Part shown: positions 9,217-19,572 of the stretch, piece after piece
How the letters are laid out: the number at the start of each line of letters is the position of its first letter
Numbering within the stretch: the first letter of the stretch is position 1
Assembly (NCBI RefSeq): GCF_023115355.1
Contig: NZ_CP096020.1
Coordinates: 186,001-250,000, forward strand
DNA: 64,000 bases
From: Halocatena salina
GTDB lineage: Archaea > Halobacteriota > Halobacteria > Halobacteriales > Haloarculaceae
Reading direction: 5' to 3'
Position numbers and translations under genes: made by a program
The notes under the pieces: model-generated
What the model saw: the letters and a program-made list of their open reading frames with translations, nothing else
Databases searched by the model: none
What the model was told of the DNA's origin: nothing

Positions 9217-10037
9217 CTATGTCTTCCACGGGCCGTGATCGGGATCGATACACTGCTTTTCACGCTCGATGGCGTCGATCGTCGCGATGTCCTCCGCATC
9301 GAGTTCGAGATTCTGGCCCTCGAAGTTACTCTGGAGGTGGTCTTCGTTCATCGTACGCAGGATGACGGCGACGTTTTCCTTCGAGAGCAACCACGCGAGG
9401 CTCATTTGCGCCGGACTCATACCGTGTTTGTCCGCGATTTCCTGTATTTCCGGGGTGTTGAAGACCTCTCCTTTTGCAAGCGGAGAGTAGGCGACAAGCC
9501 AGTGATCGTGTTCGCAAGCATACTGGTGTAATTCCTCCTGTTGGAGCAGGGGATGCATTTCGACCTGGTGAGCAAAGACAGGTGCGCTGAGGACCTCCCG
9601 TGCTTCGTCGAGTAGGTCCGGCGTGAAATTGCTCAACCCCACGTGACGGATCGCACCTTCCTCGTAGAGACGGTCATATGCTGGAAGAACGGTTTCATGA
9701 TCATAGATGCCGACAGGCCAGTGGACGTATAACATATCAACATAATCAAGGCCGAGACGATCAAGACACCCTTCGGCGGCCTCAAGTATACCTCTGTATC
9801 AGGATTAGGACCCGGAATGTCGACATGGACCGTCTTGGTGGAGACGAAGACATCTTCGCGGGGGACGGACGCGTTTTCGAGTCCTTCGCCGACGTATTCC
9901 TCATTGTCGTAGACCTGGGCTGTATCAATATGACGGTAGCCAACCTCGAGTGCTGATTCGACTATTTCAGCCCAGTGCTCTCTGTTATCGTCTGAATACG
10001 TTCCAAGTCCGAGTCGTGGGACGTCGTTTGTCGGCAT
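9217..10037 (-). pseudogene. Aldo/keto reductase with one frameshift
   Basis: The product would be an about 275-residue NADPH-dependent aldo/keto reductase (2,5-diketogluconate-reductase group). The first part has LGLGTYSDD, then GYRHIDTAQVYDNEEYVGEG with the catalytic Asp and Tyr, and STKTVHVD with the catalytic Lys. A change of frame near 9785-9800 (a one- or two-base indel) separates this from the rest, which continues as ILEAAEGCLDRLGLDYVDM, then LYVHWPVG with the catalytic His, and runs on normally to CIDPDHGPWKT. All catalytic residues are still present, so the lesion is recent or a sequencing error. The + strand gene-free stretch up to 9216 is short. Confidence 0.8.
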
Positions 10038-10196
10038 ATTTATGGAGGCTCAGGGAAGACAGAAGACTCTAGTGGTTGCGAAAGAGGGGCCAGTGGAGAG
10101 TATGTCCAGCTCGGTGCCATCTACCCCGATCACGGTCTTCCTTGAGAAATGCTCGGCGCATAGGTCGGCTCAGTAGGGAAGATCGCAAGGCAATGA

Positions 10197-10790
10197 ATGA
10201 AATCGCTACCGACGCGGCTGACAGGTGGGGAGCCAGCCTGGCTCTATCGAATTGAGTGGGTGACAAGGGTAGCGCTGGTCTGCCAGATGCTGACCGGTGA
10301 AGTGGCAACGATACTCTCGGCGGTCGGGAGTGGCAGTGAGTGGTTCTTGCGGCTACTCTATCCCAACCGGGAGGCCTGCTCAGAAATCCATACAGTCTGT
10401 AAGACCTACAACCTCGGTCTCATAGTCGACTCGATTCGGACTATTGACGGTGAGCAGTCTACACACCACGGCCTCACCGACGCCCAACACATGGCCCTTG
10501 CTCAGGCCTATAATATGGGATACTTCAAGGTGCCACGCGACACCAGCCTTGCTGCGGTGGCTGAGTCCTTGGACATCTCTCACCAAGCGCTCTCAGAACG
10601 CCTTCGCCGCGCCCACCAGACGCTGATTGGGACCATGATCAGACAACAGGGATCGGCACAAACCACAACCAAGACAGCCCCTACTGACGGCTCCTCCTCG
10701 CAGACCCCGATGGCTATGTCCTGGAACTGTCGCAACCTCACAGGCAGTAGCGACGCGCTCTTATCCTCCTTCAGAAAAATCGTCTATTGA
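10197..10790 (+). CDS. HTH_10 (bacterio-opsin-activator type) regulator, N-terminus incomplete
   Basis: The C-terminal half is a clear HTH_10 domain: HGLTDAQHMALAQAYNMGYF, then KVPRDTSLAAVAESLDISHQ and ALSERLRRAHQTL, which is the helix-turn-helix. Upstream, ILSAVGSGSEWFLRLLYPNR fits the end of the regulatory domain found in the Bat-like family (about 215 residues in total). Residues before about 35 look unlike the family and may be missing or frameshifted, and the C-terminal tail after RQQG is low complexity. It is a DNA-binding transcription factor whose target is not visible. It may still be functional but looks 5'-truncated. Confidence 0.6.
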   Translation: MKSLPTRLTGGEPAWLYRIEWVTRVALVCQMLTGEVATILSAVGSGSEWFLRLLYPNREACSEIHTVCKTYNLGLIVDSIRTIDGEQSTHHGLTDAQHMALAQAYNMGYFKVPRDTSLAAVAESLDISHQALSERLRRAHQTLIGTMIRQQGSAQTTTKTAPTDGSSSQTPMAMSWNCRNLTGSSDALLSSFRKIVY

Positions 10791-11066
10791 TGGATTGCCG
10801 TTACTGCTGTTAGGTCGGACGGATCAAATATTGAAGGATATACGTCGCGCCAGCCACAATGGTAAAACAGGCGATAGAACCTGGGAGTATCGAACTACCG
10901 AGAGTGAACTATCACCAACGAGGATGGTGAGAATTACATCTCAATGGCAGATTTCGCGATCCCGTTCGTCGACGAGCTTGAACACGGTAACGCAATCGGA
11001 ACGGTGTCGGATCCTGATCCATCGAAAGGCCGTAATATGACTATATACTGGGAATTCAGAGGAACT

Positions 11067-12557
11067 TCAGAATGGGTACTCGCGCGCCTCGTGTTGAATC
11101 GAGATCCACTTGGTCTCCGTGATCTCGTGAAGGAAGGCGTCGCTGTTGTACGTACCGACGCCGGATGCACCGGTACCACTGAACGGGACGTGCGCCTCGT
11201 CGTTGATCGGCTGATCGTTGATGTGGACGTTCCCGGTCACCATCCGTTCGGCGATCTCCTTACCGACATCGAGGTCCCCAGCATGGACAGATCCCGAAAG
11301 GCCGTACTCAGTATCGTTGGCGATTTCGACCGCCTCGTCGATGTCGGAGAATGGAATGACAGGGGCGATCGGACCGAAATGTTCGTTGCAGGCGGCGGCC
11401 ATATCGTTAGTCACACCTGAAAGGACAGTGGGTGCGACAACAAGGGAGTTGTCGATCCCTTCGAGCGCGACGGCCTCGCCACCCGTTTCGAGCGTGGCAC
11501 CCGCATCAACCGTTTTCTCAATGTAGCCGAGCATCTCGTCGCGCTGAGATTCGTCGATGATCGGTCCGACGATCGTGTCCTTGTCGTGAGCACTCCCGAC
11601 CGGCAGCGACTCCGCTCGATCAACGAGCCGCTCGACGTACTCATCATAGATGTCTTCATGAACGATATGGCGGTTAATCGAGATACACACCTGCCCTTGG
11701 TGGACGAACGACCCGAAGGTGCCGCCGTCGATCGCGCGGTTGAGATCGGCATCGGCCGTCACAATGTGGGCATTGTTTCCGCCAAGTTCCATCGCTGGGA
11801 TCGCCAAGTTCTCCCCCGCAATCCCGGAGACGTGCTGGCCGACCTCCGTCGATCCGGTGAACGCCACTACGTCGCTTTCGGGGTGGCCAGCGACACGGTC
11901 ACCGATCTCCGACCCCCGTCCAGTCACGACATTTATGACGCCGGCCGGGAGATCAGTTTGCTCAAACAGCTTGCCGAAAAGGAGCCCACCTGTAATCGGT
12001 GAGTTGGACGACGGTTTGAGGACGACAGCGTTACCGGCAGCGATTGCGGGCGCAACGGCACGCATCGAGAGGTTGAGCGGGAAATTCCACGGCGAGATGA
12101 CCGTGACGACTCCCTTGGGACCCCGTTGGACCAGGTTTTCCTTCCCTGGAACATTCGAGTCAACGTGTTCTCCCTTCATACGTCGAGGGAGAGTCGCAGC
12201 TTCGCTCGCGTGGTCAGACGCAATCTGTATCGACGTCTTACCCATGATCCGTGAGCCCCCCACCTCATTCTCTAGCAACGTCATGATCTCCTCGCTGCTC
12301 TCTTGGAGAACGTGAAGGAACTGGTGAATCACCTCTTGTCGACGCGCCGGTGGCTGGTCCTTCCAGTCGCTTTGAGCGGCTGCTGCTGCCTCATAGGCGG
12401 TGTTGACATCCGCCTCAGTTGCAGCCGGAACCTCAGTGAATACCTCCCGAGTCGACGGATTTTCGTCAGTCAGCGTTGCATCGCTCTGACCGCTAGTCCA
12501 CTCACCATCGATGTAGAGTGCGTTCCAGTCGGTCTCGGGCGAGAGATCCTTTGACAT
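11067..12557 (-). CDS. NAD(P)-dependent aldehyde dehydrogenase
   Basis: The 496-residue product is a full-length aldehyde dehydrogenase that oxidises an aldehyde to the acid in the cytoplasm. Visible features are VTVISPWNFPLNL (cofactor-binding region), FTGSTEVGQHV, the active-site glutamate in MELGGNNAHIV, and the nucleophile in HQGQVCISINRHIV. The C-terminal NDTEYGLSGSVHAGD and PFSGTGASGVGTYN blocks are also intact. I chose the start at MSKDLSPETDW (12557) because the 26 residues before it are unlike the family. Similar haloarchaeal enzymes are often annotated as succinate-semialdehyde, benzaldehyde or vanillin dehydrogenase; the substrate is not determined by the sequence. Confidence 0.9.
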   Translation of the reverse strand: MSKDLSPETDWNALYIDGEWTSGQSDATLTDENPSTREVFTEVPAATEADVNTAYEAAAAAQSDWKDQPPARRQEVIHQFLHVLQESSEEIMTLLENEVGGSRIMGKTSIQIASDHASEAATLPRRMKGEHVDSNVPGKENLVQRGPKGVVTVISPWNFPLNLSMRAVAPAIAAGNAVVLKPSSNSPITGGLLFGKLFEQTDLPAGVINVVTGRGSEIGDRVAGHPESDVVAFTGSTEVGQHVSGIAGENLAIPAMELGGNNAHIVTADADLNRAIDGGTFGSFVHQGQVCISINRHIVHEDIYDEYVERLVDRAESLPVGSAHDKDTIVGPIIDESQRDEMLGYIEKTVDAGATLETGGEAVALEGIDNSLVVAPTVLSGVTNDMAAACNEHFGPIAPVIPFSDIDEAVEIANDTEYGLSGSVHAGDLDVGKEIAERMVTGNVHINDQPINDEAHVPFSGTGASGVGTYNSDAFLHEITETKWISIQHEAREYPF

Positions 12558-12599
12558 CGGTGTTTGACCATATGGTCTAACCGCGTAAAAAGGATAGGA

Positions 12600-13180
12600 A
12601 TAAGAAAGTCGACCATGGCTGTTTGGGGCAGACAAAGGGAAGTGTCAAGGTTAGAGCGTCGCATTGTGGAATGTCGCAACGGCAGTGAGCCATGATCTGG
12701 GGAATCAGGGATGCACCGGTGAGCAATCGCCAGAAGTGCCTGGTTCGGCACTTGAACAGTCCGAGCCAAGCTTCGATGAGTGGCCGATTACCCCACGTTT
12801 CTCGCGTGATATCACAATCCAAGAGATCGCACGGTTGGGAGAGACCGAAACAGCCAGTACTTCGAGCATCACACAATCGACTGCCGCCCAGATGTAGACC
12901 ACTTGGCTGTCGATTTCGATGTTCGTCTCATCGACAGTGACCTCGTCTTGATCCCGGCAGTCCGGCTTGAACAAATGCAGCTGATGAAACCACAGCCGAA
13001 TCGCCTCGTGAAAACGATTACCGAACGGTTCGATCTTGCGGTACGAGGGACCAGCATGAGACAGAACGCTGCGAGGACATGCCGACGGAGCGGCGTATCT
13101 TCATGTGTGCACACGGCCTGCTTGTGGGCCCGTAATCTGAAGGTTTCCTTGAAAGTTGTAGGATAGTATGACCCCACCGA
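12600..13180 (-). pseudogene. IS6-family transposase, decayed
   Basis: Three minus-strand frames together give an eroded IS6-type transposase. One contains VDETNIEIDSQVVYIWAAVD followed by LEVLAVSVSPNRA, which is the first catalytic Asp region. Another contains RETWGNRPLIEAWLGLFK, the catalytic Glu region, followed by RTRHFW. The segment between them, with the second Asp, is missing, and the frames change several times. Haloarchaeal IS6 elements are usually about 700 bp, which fits the extent here. No clean terminal repeats were found. Confidence 0.7.
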
Positions 13181-13633
13181 AGTAGTGGCAAGGGTGAAGG
13201 AGGCGATGCCAATTACAGACGTATGGATGTAATGCGTCTGCTATTGACTCACAATGACCCAGTAGCATGTACAAGACCCGCTTGCAAAGATTTCAATCAC
13301 GTCGTAATCGTCATATCATATTCTGTATGTATGTAACCCAATATTAATGATCTCGGGCAGCCAGCGACACTCACTGCGACGCCACGGCCGAGGTATCTGG
13401 ACTACGGTCTATAGCGCTCAGGATGTCTCCGCTTGTGTTTTGATGGCTGCCGAGAAGCCTCGGCCACTGGATCTCCTGACCGTTGGTAACTGTCTATGCC
13501 GTGCGCTCGGTGTCGACTTCGATGCCCCTCCTGACGTCGAATAGCGACTGATAAATATACCGAAGGTCACCCAGCTTTCTGGCGATTATCTGATTACCAT
13601 CGTCTCAAGCTGGTATGTCTCGAACTAACGTTT
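13181..13633. other. Gene-poor stretch
   Basis: The only open frame of note is 13347-13544 (+, 65 codons, ending LCRALGVDFDAPPDVE), which has haloarchaeal codon use but no recognisable domain. The rest is AT-rich spacer downstream of the dead IS6 element. Confidence 0.35.
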
Positions 13634-13894
13634 ATGCCTGTCTCTCGTGTATCCCAGAGCACTATGATGACAGCTACGAGTGAATCACTTGACGAGGAAC
13701 GAGAGATGAGTATTCTATACTGGCGGTCAGATGTATGTAAACAAACTCCGTCGCAGAATCTGGTGACATCGGTCAATTTAGTCAAAAACGAGATGAGCGG
13801 ATTCCCCACTGATAGCGTATATTACTCACAAGACAGAAGTGTTACACAGTCCAACTGGGAAATCGACCCGATGAAGTCATATGAGTCGATCTAG
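13634..13894 (+). CDS. Possible small protein upstream of dsbA-fnt
   Basis: An 86-codon frame overlaps the start of the DsbA-FNT gene by 14 bases. A start at 13664 (MMTATSESLDEEREM) is also possible. It is polar, with a single cysteine, and has no recognised domain. It may be a leader frame or chance. Confidence 0.3.
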   Translation: MPVSRVSQSTMMTATSESLDEEREMSILYWRSDVCKQTPSQNLVTSVNLVKNEMSGFPTDSVYYSQDRSVTQSNWEIDPMKSYESI

Positions 13895-15389
13895 GGTATC
13901 AACACTTGCTTCACCAGTTCACGAACGCGATCATACCAAAGGGCCGGACGACGCACCTGTGACGTTGGTCGAATACGGTGACTACGACTGTCCGTCCTGT
14001 AGCGATCTATATCCAATACTCAGGCGGATTCAAGACCGGCTCGGGAACCGGTTGCGATTCGTCTTTCGCCATTTCCCCCTGTCTAGGGTACATCCGCATG
14101 CACAGCGTGCTGCCGAAGCAGCCGAGGCAGCTGGGTCTCAGGGACAATTCTGGCAGATGCATGACCAACTCTATGAACATCAAGACGCACTTGAGGAGGA
14201 TCATCTCATCGAGTATGCTGCCGAACTCGGACTCGATACAGACCAGTTCAAGCAGGAATTGCACGAGCGAGTCCATAAACAACGCGTCAACCAGGATGTC
14301 CAAAGCGGTACACGCAGTGATGTTACCGGCACGCCCACCTTCTTCATCAACGGTGAGCGCTATGAGGGCCCGCTCGAATTCGATCATCTCCTCGGGGCAC
14401 TCGCAGAAGCAGGTGGGTTCTTGGGTATTCAATCACAACTGGACAGCGACACTCCTGCGCTCCGAGAGACGATCGACCGCTCGCGGAGTGGGGCTCCCGC
14501 AGCCGGAGCGGCCATCCGTGATCGATTCTCGTCGGACGAGATCTTCCAGCGCATCGTTGCGAGTGCTGATGAGGAGATCGATTCGAGCACTCGTGAGCTT
14601 TTTTTCAGCGGGCTCGCCGCCGGGTTCGCTATCACGCTGACGTTCCTGGGACACGCAGTAGGCAGTGCCCTCTTTCCCACCAACAGCTTTCTCAGTGCCG
14701 TCCTCTATCCGCTTGGCTTTCTCTACATCATCATGGGACGATATCAGCTGTATACTGAGAACACGTTACCACCAGTCGCGCTGGTTCTGACCCGACTTAC
14801 CAGCGTACCGATGTTGTTTCGAGTGTGGCTGATCGTGTTAGCAGGAAACGCAATCGGAGCGGGACTCGGCGCGTTCGCCCTCGCAAACAGCCACGTCCTC
14901 TCGCCTGCTGCGATGCGCGCTGGTGCTGAATTCACCCGGCACGGGATTTCCCTCGGGTGGTGGGACGTGTTTCTCAAGGCACTGTTTGCGGGATGGCTTG
15001 TCGCTGGCGTGGTGTGGCTCGACCACGCTGCACGCGATACCGTCTCTCGCTTTCTGCTCATCTATATCGTGTTCTATATGATTGCTGGGGCTGAACTGTA
15101 TCACGTCATCACGGCAGTGTGTGAAGCGTTCTATTTCGTGTTGGTCAGCGGAGCCGGGCTGTTCACCGTCTTCTACGAGTTCTGGTTGCCAGTATTGCTC
15201 GGAAACACTATTGGCGGTGTGGTCTTAGTCGCGCTTGTGAACTACGCACAGACGACAGAACGGCGCTTTCCGGACCGTGATCGCCAGCTGCTCAAACTTA
15301 GCTGGTCGGACTGGCTGTTCGGGCAGCGTACCATCCGGCCTGAGGTGTCCTCGTTTGTGGAAGACAACGATGCTGACTCCAACGATTGA
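13881..15389 (+). CDS. DsbA-like thioredoxin domain fused to a formate/nitrite-type channel
   Basis: Residues 1 to about 190 are a DsbA-like thioredoxin fold: LVEYGDYDCPSCSDLYP with the redox motif CPSC at residues 37-40, FVFRHFPL, HAQRAAEAAEAAG, and the cis-proline region VTGTPTFFINGERYEGP. Residues about 225-480 are an FNT-family membrane protein (YfdC-like) with six hydrophobic helices: FFSGLAAGFAITLTFLGHAV, YPLGFLYIIMGRYQLYTENT, and VLLGNTIGGVVLVALVNYAQ near the end. No signal peptide precedes the thioredoxin domain, so it is probably cytoplasmic, as in NhaA-thioredoxin fusions. The gene stands alone. The natural inference is a redox-controlled channel, or a thioredoxin tethered to the membrane; the transported ion is unknown. 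Confidence 0.85.
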   Translation: MSRSRVSTLASPVHERDHTKGPDDAPVTLVEYGDYDCPSCSDLYPILRRIQDRLGNRLRFVFRHFPLSRVHPHAQRAAEAAEAAGSQGQFWQMHDQLYEHQDALEEDHLIEYAAELGLDTDQFKQELHERVHKQRVNQDVQSGTRSDVTGTPTFFINGERYEGPLEFDHLLGALAEAGGFLGIQSQLDSDTPALRETIDRSRSGAPAAGAAIRDRFSSDEIFQRIVASADEEIDSSTRELFFSGLAAGFAITLTFLGHAVGSALFPTNSFLSAVLYPLGFLYIIMGRYQLYTENTLPPVALVLTRLTSVPMLFRVWLIVLAGNAIGAGLGAFALANSHVLSPAAMRAGAEFTRHGISLGWWDVFLKALFAGWLVAGVVWLDHAARDTVSRFLLIYIVFYMIAGAELYHVITAVCEAFYFVLVSGAGLFTVFYEFWLPVLLGNTIGGVVLVALVNYAQTTERRFPDRDRQLLKLSWSDWLFGQRTIRPEVSSFVEDNDADSND

Positions 15390-15441
15390 CGGTAATTATC
15401 CCCAATAATTTAGTATTTAATTCGTCTAAATTTACCAACGC

Positions 15442-15690
15442 TCATTTGGCTGCCAGTCTTTTCTTGAAGTCAGTGATTGCGGACTCGGATACTTCGAGAC
15501 TCGAGAGATCCATCGTAGAGAGGACGTGGTTAGGCTTCGTGAACTGGATCTCTTCGTAGGTACCGATCTGGATACGATTGCCTCACAGGTCGTAGAAGTC
15601 GAGACCAGTGCTCGTCCCACTCACGCTCTGTCCACCAGGGTTAGAGACCACGTTCACGAGCGATACGACGGTCACCGTGCCATATTTCAG
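15442..15690 (-). pseudogene. VOC/glyoxalase-family protein, C-terminal remnant
   Basis: The minus strand reads VVSNPGGQSVSGTSTGLDFY, then DL, a TGA stop at about 15583-15585, then GNRIQIGTYEEIQFTKPNHV and on to KKRLAAK. The strand DFYDLdGNRIQI is typical of the last metal-binding strand of vicinal-oxygen-chelate proteins, so the stop replaced a sense codon (a D or similar). The N-terminal part (towards 15840) is not recognisable. This is a dead gene fragment. Confidence 0.55.
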
Positions 15691-15871
15691 ACAGACAGCC
15701 CGTCAGTTGACTCTCTCGTGGCATCCCCGAAGTATCCCCGATCTGAAGCTCTCGAAGCGAGTTGTAGGATCAGCAGTCCGATGATAGCCCATGTCCGTAA
15801 TTCGTTCGCCGATCTACCTCGCTTTGTAGTCGGGTATGGATGAATCGCCCATTACTGGTTCCCTCATTTGA

Positions 15872-16171
15872 TCATTTGTCGGACTCACTGATGTCTTTGT
15901 GCACGACGACCCGAAGACGCTCCTTGAAGCCTTCGGGGCGATCGACAGAATCGACATCTATCTCATTGAGTGTGTCAGCCACTCGGTCGTCGTCCGTTTC
16001 GACGTAGAGAGCGAGGCGGTCATCATCCTTACGGATGCGGGAGAGCGTTCGACGGCTGATTCCGGTGCTCTGGAGCACGCTCAGAATATCAGATTCACGG
16101 CGGTCCTCTCTGAGCCGGTTAATTCGCTGGGTAACGGAACCATCCTCCTCCGCAAATAGACTGTCCTTCTT
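15872..16171 (-). pseudogene. Unrecognised helix-rich remnant
   Basis: An open minus-strand frame without an ATG gives about 99 residues, including VTQRINRLREDRRESDILSV and SRRTLSRIRKDDDRLALYVE. The middle looks like a short helix-turn-helix followed by an acidic beta region. A GTG at 16078 could start a 68-residue version. I cannot assign a family. The lack of a proper start suggests a 5'-truncated gene. Confidence 0.35.
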
Positions 16172-16715
16172 CCGTCACCCATAGCGATTCCTATAGGAGT
16201 CAAGATGTCATAAGACAGTACGCATATCTGTGTTCTATTCATTTGATAAATGGGTCCGAGATTATCTGTGTATGTCGGATCGCATGTAGTTTGCCTCCCC
16301 GAAATCGCCCAGGGGATGCTTGTCCGAGGGTCATCCGTTTTGCTGCCTGGCGTTGTACGCTTCTATCGCTTTCTCGCCGGCCTGCTGGGCGGTTGAGGCC
16401 ATGCGGACATTGTCATCTGGGAATTCTCGCTTTGGATAGCATGGGTTACTCCCTGTTGTGAGTGTTACTGATTTGGCTGAAATGATATCACGAGCTAATT
16501 AACTATCCCACGAAACAACCTCTATGAAATCCTGATCCAATACTCTGAAATTTACTTATCGACTGCGATCGGTACCGCGTTGGACTTCGATACGTGGCAC
16601 CTCGTTGATATCCTAGTCAATATAGACGAATGTGAGTATCGAGTCAAACTGAGAATCAAAACAAAACGGTTCTAGAACTCAGTGAGTAGTGTCTTTAGTA
16701 CTGGTGACGGAGACG
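16172..16715. other. Intergenic, no gene seen
   Basis: About 540 bases, increasingly AT-rich from 16470. No frame resembles a protein and no strong palindrome was found. It lies downstream of the GH95 gene. Confidence 0.5.
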
Positions 16716-19055
16716 TCAATTCGATGTTGCGGTCACGCGGTAGCGCCCTCTCTCAGTCGTCTCGAAGGTCAGCGTGCCGTCCTCGCGGTGCGCATCAACG
16801 GGAGCACCATCAGACGTTTCGACGGCGATGTCGGGCGTCGTCCTTACACGACAGCTTTCTCCGGATCCCGAACGGATAGTCGCACGATCCAGGCTCCCGT
16901 CGGACCACTCGATGTCCACCTCGAAGTCGCCACGGGCACGGAGCCCTGAAACCGACCCATCTTCCCACGTGTCGGGGAGCGCCGGCAGGAGACGAATCTC
17001 GCTTCCGTGGCTCCCTACCAGCATCTCGACGATGCCTGCAGTACCTCCGAAGTTTCCATCGATCTGAAACGGCGGATGGAGGTCGAAAAGGTTAGGCGCA
17101 GTCGAGTCCGCTAGGAGCGTTCTGATCCATTCGCGGGCTCGCTCACCATCTTCAAGTCGGGCGAACTGGTTGACCAGCCACGCGGCGCTCCACCCCGTAT
17201 GCCCGCCACCGTGTTCAAGGCGCCGGTCGAGGGTCGTCCGCACTGCGTCCGCGAGGTCCGGGGTGTCACGAAGTGTGATTTGATCGCTTGGGTGTGCTCC
17301 ATAGAGGTGCGAGATGTGTCGGTGGCCCGGATCGGCCTCCTCGTAATCCTCGATCCACTCCTGCAACTGGCCGTATTCGCCAACCTGCATCGACGGGAGA
17401 CAGTCGAGCGCGGCTAGGAGGTCCTCATGAAACGTTCCGACCACACCCAGTGTCTCTGCGGCGGTGACGCAGTTCTCGAAGAGATCGTGAGTCAACTGCA
17501 CGTCCATCGTTGGTGCGTATGTGATCGTCGCCTCCTGTCCGTCGTCGGTGATATACGTGTTCTCCGGCGACATCGACGGTGCCGTCACCAGCCAGTCCTG
17601 CTCAGGGTGCTCAACGAGAAAGTCCAATACGAACGCCGCCGCCTCACGCAGGATGGGATAAGCCGTCTCGCGCAGGAATTCTTCGTCGCGGGTGAACGCG
17701 TAATGGTCCCAGACGAGGCGGGAAAGCCACGCTGCGCCCATCGGCCAGAGACCCCACCACGCGCCGTCGACAGGCGAGACGTTCCGCCAGAGATCAGAGT
17801 TGTGGTGGACGGCGAAGCCGTCACAGCTGTAGTGAGCATTGGCGATGCGGCGGCCCGGTCTCCGGAGATCGTCCACGAAGTCGTAGAACGGATCCGCACA
17901 CTCTGCAAGATTCGCTTGCAAGGCCGGCCAGTAGTTCATTTCGAGGTTGATATTCAGCGTGTAGCCGCTGTTCCACGAGGGATCAAACTCCTCGTTCCAG
18001 ATCCCCTGTAGGTTCGCTGGTTCCGTGCCGGGCCGTGAACTCGCCATTAAGAGATAGCGCCCAAACTGCGCGTACAGTGCCACGAGGTGAGGATCATCGT
18101 CACCCTCGACAACGCGATTGAGACGCTTGTCCGTCGGCTGGTCCACAGGATCGCCGAGGTCCAACTCTACGCGATCAAACAGATTTTGGTGATCAGCGAC
18201 GTGCGCCCGCCGCAAATCGCCGTAGGACTGACCTGCTACCGTCTCCAGCACGTCCTCACTGGCTGTAGTCGGGTCCGCTGTCTCGTGGCTCGTGAATCCG
18301 GTCAACACAACTGTCACCTCGTCGGTGCCCGTGACTGCGAGCCCGGCGCTCGACGCGCGCGGTGCGTCCGTCCCCGTCACCTGTTGAACCTCGCCTGTTG
18401 GTACGTCCATGCGGGCCTGCGCCTCGAAATGCATCCCCCACCCGCCCTCGCCACGGTTGTCAGCTGGTGGGTCGGATACAGTACCGCGGAGAAAGAGGGT
18501 GTCGTCTCGGGCGGCATCGCGGGCATCCTGCTCCCGGTGGAAGCCGATCGTCGCAGCCATGTCGGCTGGACCGTCGGCTGTGATGCGGATCACGATGGCG
18601 TCGTGGGGCGCCGAGGCGAAGTACTCGCGGTTGAAAGTCGTTCCTTCGTGATCGTATTGGATTCGCACTATGCCCGCCGATAGGTCAAGTTCGCGCTGGT
18701 AGTCGGTGACACTATCGTGGTCCATTTCGAGATACAGGTTCCCGAACGTCTGGAACGGTCGCAGTCGGATTGGATCACCCATCATCTTCTCCTCGGCGAG
18801 CGCCTGCGCTCGTTCCACCTCGCCGTTGAACAGGAGCCCGCGGACCTCGTCTACGTATTCGCGGGCGACCGGATTCGTCCGGTCCTCGTGGCCACCCGCC
18901 CACAGCGTGTCGGCATTGAACTGTACGCGTTCGGTATCAGGGCGTCCAAAGGTCATGGCCCCGAGGCGGCCATTTCCGATTGGGAGTGCTTCCAGCCACT
19001 CCGTCGCGGGCGTGTCGTACCATATCGTCGTCTGGGGATCGAATGTCGGAGGCAT
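16716..19055 (-). CDS. Glycoside hydrolase family 95 (alpha-fucosidase type)
   Basis: The 779-residue product is a full-length GH95 enzyme, an inverting hydrolase that removes alpha-linked L-fucose (or L-galactose) from glycans. The N-terminal domain begins [20 protein letters not shown], typical of the family. In the (alpha/alpha)6 barrel the conserved [13 protein letters not shown] supplies the two asparagines, [10 protein letters not shown] the general-acid glutamate, and [19 protein letters not shown] the conserved aspartate. There is no signal peptide or Tat motif, so it probably acts in the cytoplasm on imported oligosaccharides. It has no sugar-transport or fucose-pathway neighbours here. 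Such isolated GH95 genes are rare in archaea and suggest lateral gain; that is inference. Confidence 0.9.
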   Translation of the reverse strand: MPPTFDPQTTIWYDTPATEWLEALPIGNGRLGAMTFGRPDTERVQFNADTLWAGGHEDRTNPVAREYVDEVRGLLFNGEVERAQALAEEKMMGDPIRLRPFQTFGNLYLEMDHDSVTDYQRELDLSAGIVRIQYDHEGTTFNREYFASAPHDAIVIRITADGPADMAATIGFHREQDARDAARDDTLFLRGTVSDPPADNRGEGGWGMHFEAQARMDVPTGEVQQVTGTDAPRASSAGLAVTGTDEVTVVLTGFTSHETADPTTASEDVLETVAGQSYGDLRRAHVADHQNLFDRVELDLGDPVDQPTDKRLNRVVEGDDDPHLVALYAQFGRYLLMASSRPGTEPANLQGIWNEEFDPSWNSGYTLNINLEMNYWPALQANLAECADPFYDFVDDLRRPGRRIANAHYSCDGFAVHHNSDLWRNVSPVDGAWWGLWPMGAAWLSRLVWDHYAFTRDEEFLRETAYPILREAAAFVLDFLVEHPEQDWLVTAPSMSPENTYITDDGQEATITYAPTMDVQLTHDLFENCVTAAETLGVVGTFHEDLLAALDCLPSMQVGEYGQLQEWIEDYEEADPGHRHISHLYGAHPSDQITLRDTPDLADAVRTTLDRRLEHGGGHTGWSAAWLVNQFARLEDGERAREWIRTLLADSTAPNLFDLHPPFQIDGNFGGTAGIVEMLVGSHGSEIRLLPALPDTWEDGSVSGLRARGDFEVDIEWSDGSLDRATIRSGSGESCRVRTTPDIAVETSDGAPVDAHREDGTLTFETTERGRYRVTATSN

Positions 19056-19255
19056 GGTTCCGGAAGAAAGGGCGATTAGTTAATACTAGGGGTTAGCGAA
19101 GTACAGCTTGGATGAAATCATTATAAATTTACCTGTCTATTGGTAGAGAGCCAGCCCCGTGTTATTTGTATCTTACACGAGATTTTCAGTACGGATCCGA
19201 CATCTTACCGTCTTGTCCCCGTTCGCACGCCCCCGAGGGGTGATACTGTTCTACC
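19056..19255. other. Promoter region of the GH95 gene
   Basis: The 200 bases upstream of the GH95 start (on the minus strand) contain AT-rich stretches (ATTATAAATTTAC around 19120) that could be a TATA box. No gene is seen. Confidence 0.35.
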
Positions 19256-19560
19256 TTAGGACGTGTTGACGACGACGCGGCCTACTTGCTCGTCGCCTTG
19301 GCGGATGAGATCGATGCCCTCCTGTAAATCCCCTAGTGTCACCTCATGGGTGAGTGTTGGCGAGATATCCACTGATCCGGTTGCGAGCAGCGAAAGAGCC
19401 TCAGTCAGTTCTGAGCGCGTGGTCGCCTGAAACGCGGAGCTGGCCTTCGCGTACGTCGTCGAACTCAACTGAGATGTCCTCGGTCTGGATACCAACGGTG
19501 CCCGATTCGTATCCGTTAGCTCCGTTGATGGCGTCGACGGCCTGCTCCATCGCGATGGAC
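19256..19560 (-). pseudogene. Zinc-type alcohol dehydrogenase, C-terminal fragment
   Basis: Only the last third of a medium-chain alcohol dehydrogenase survives. From about 19550 the minus strand reads [20 protein letters not shown], then IQTEDISVEFDDVREGQLRV. After a frame change near 19430 it continues as SELTEALSLLATGSVDISPT, ending IRQGDEQVGRVVVNTS. The N-terminal two thirds, including the zinc and cofactor sites, are gone; the ureC remnant begins within about 15-25 bases on the opposite strand. A deletion or recombination therefore joined the two. Confidence 0.75.
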
Positions 19561-19572
19561 GACCTGGAGCAC

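Noticed and set aside
17427-18011. 194-codon + frame inside the GH95 region
   Set aside because: Antisense shadow of the catalytic domain of GH95, whose motifs are unambiguous.
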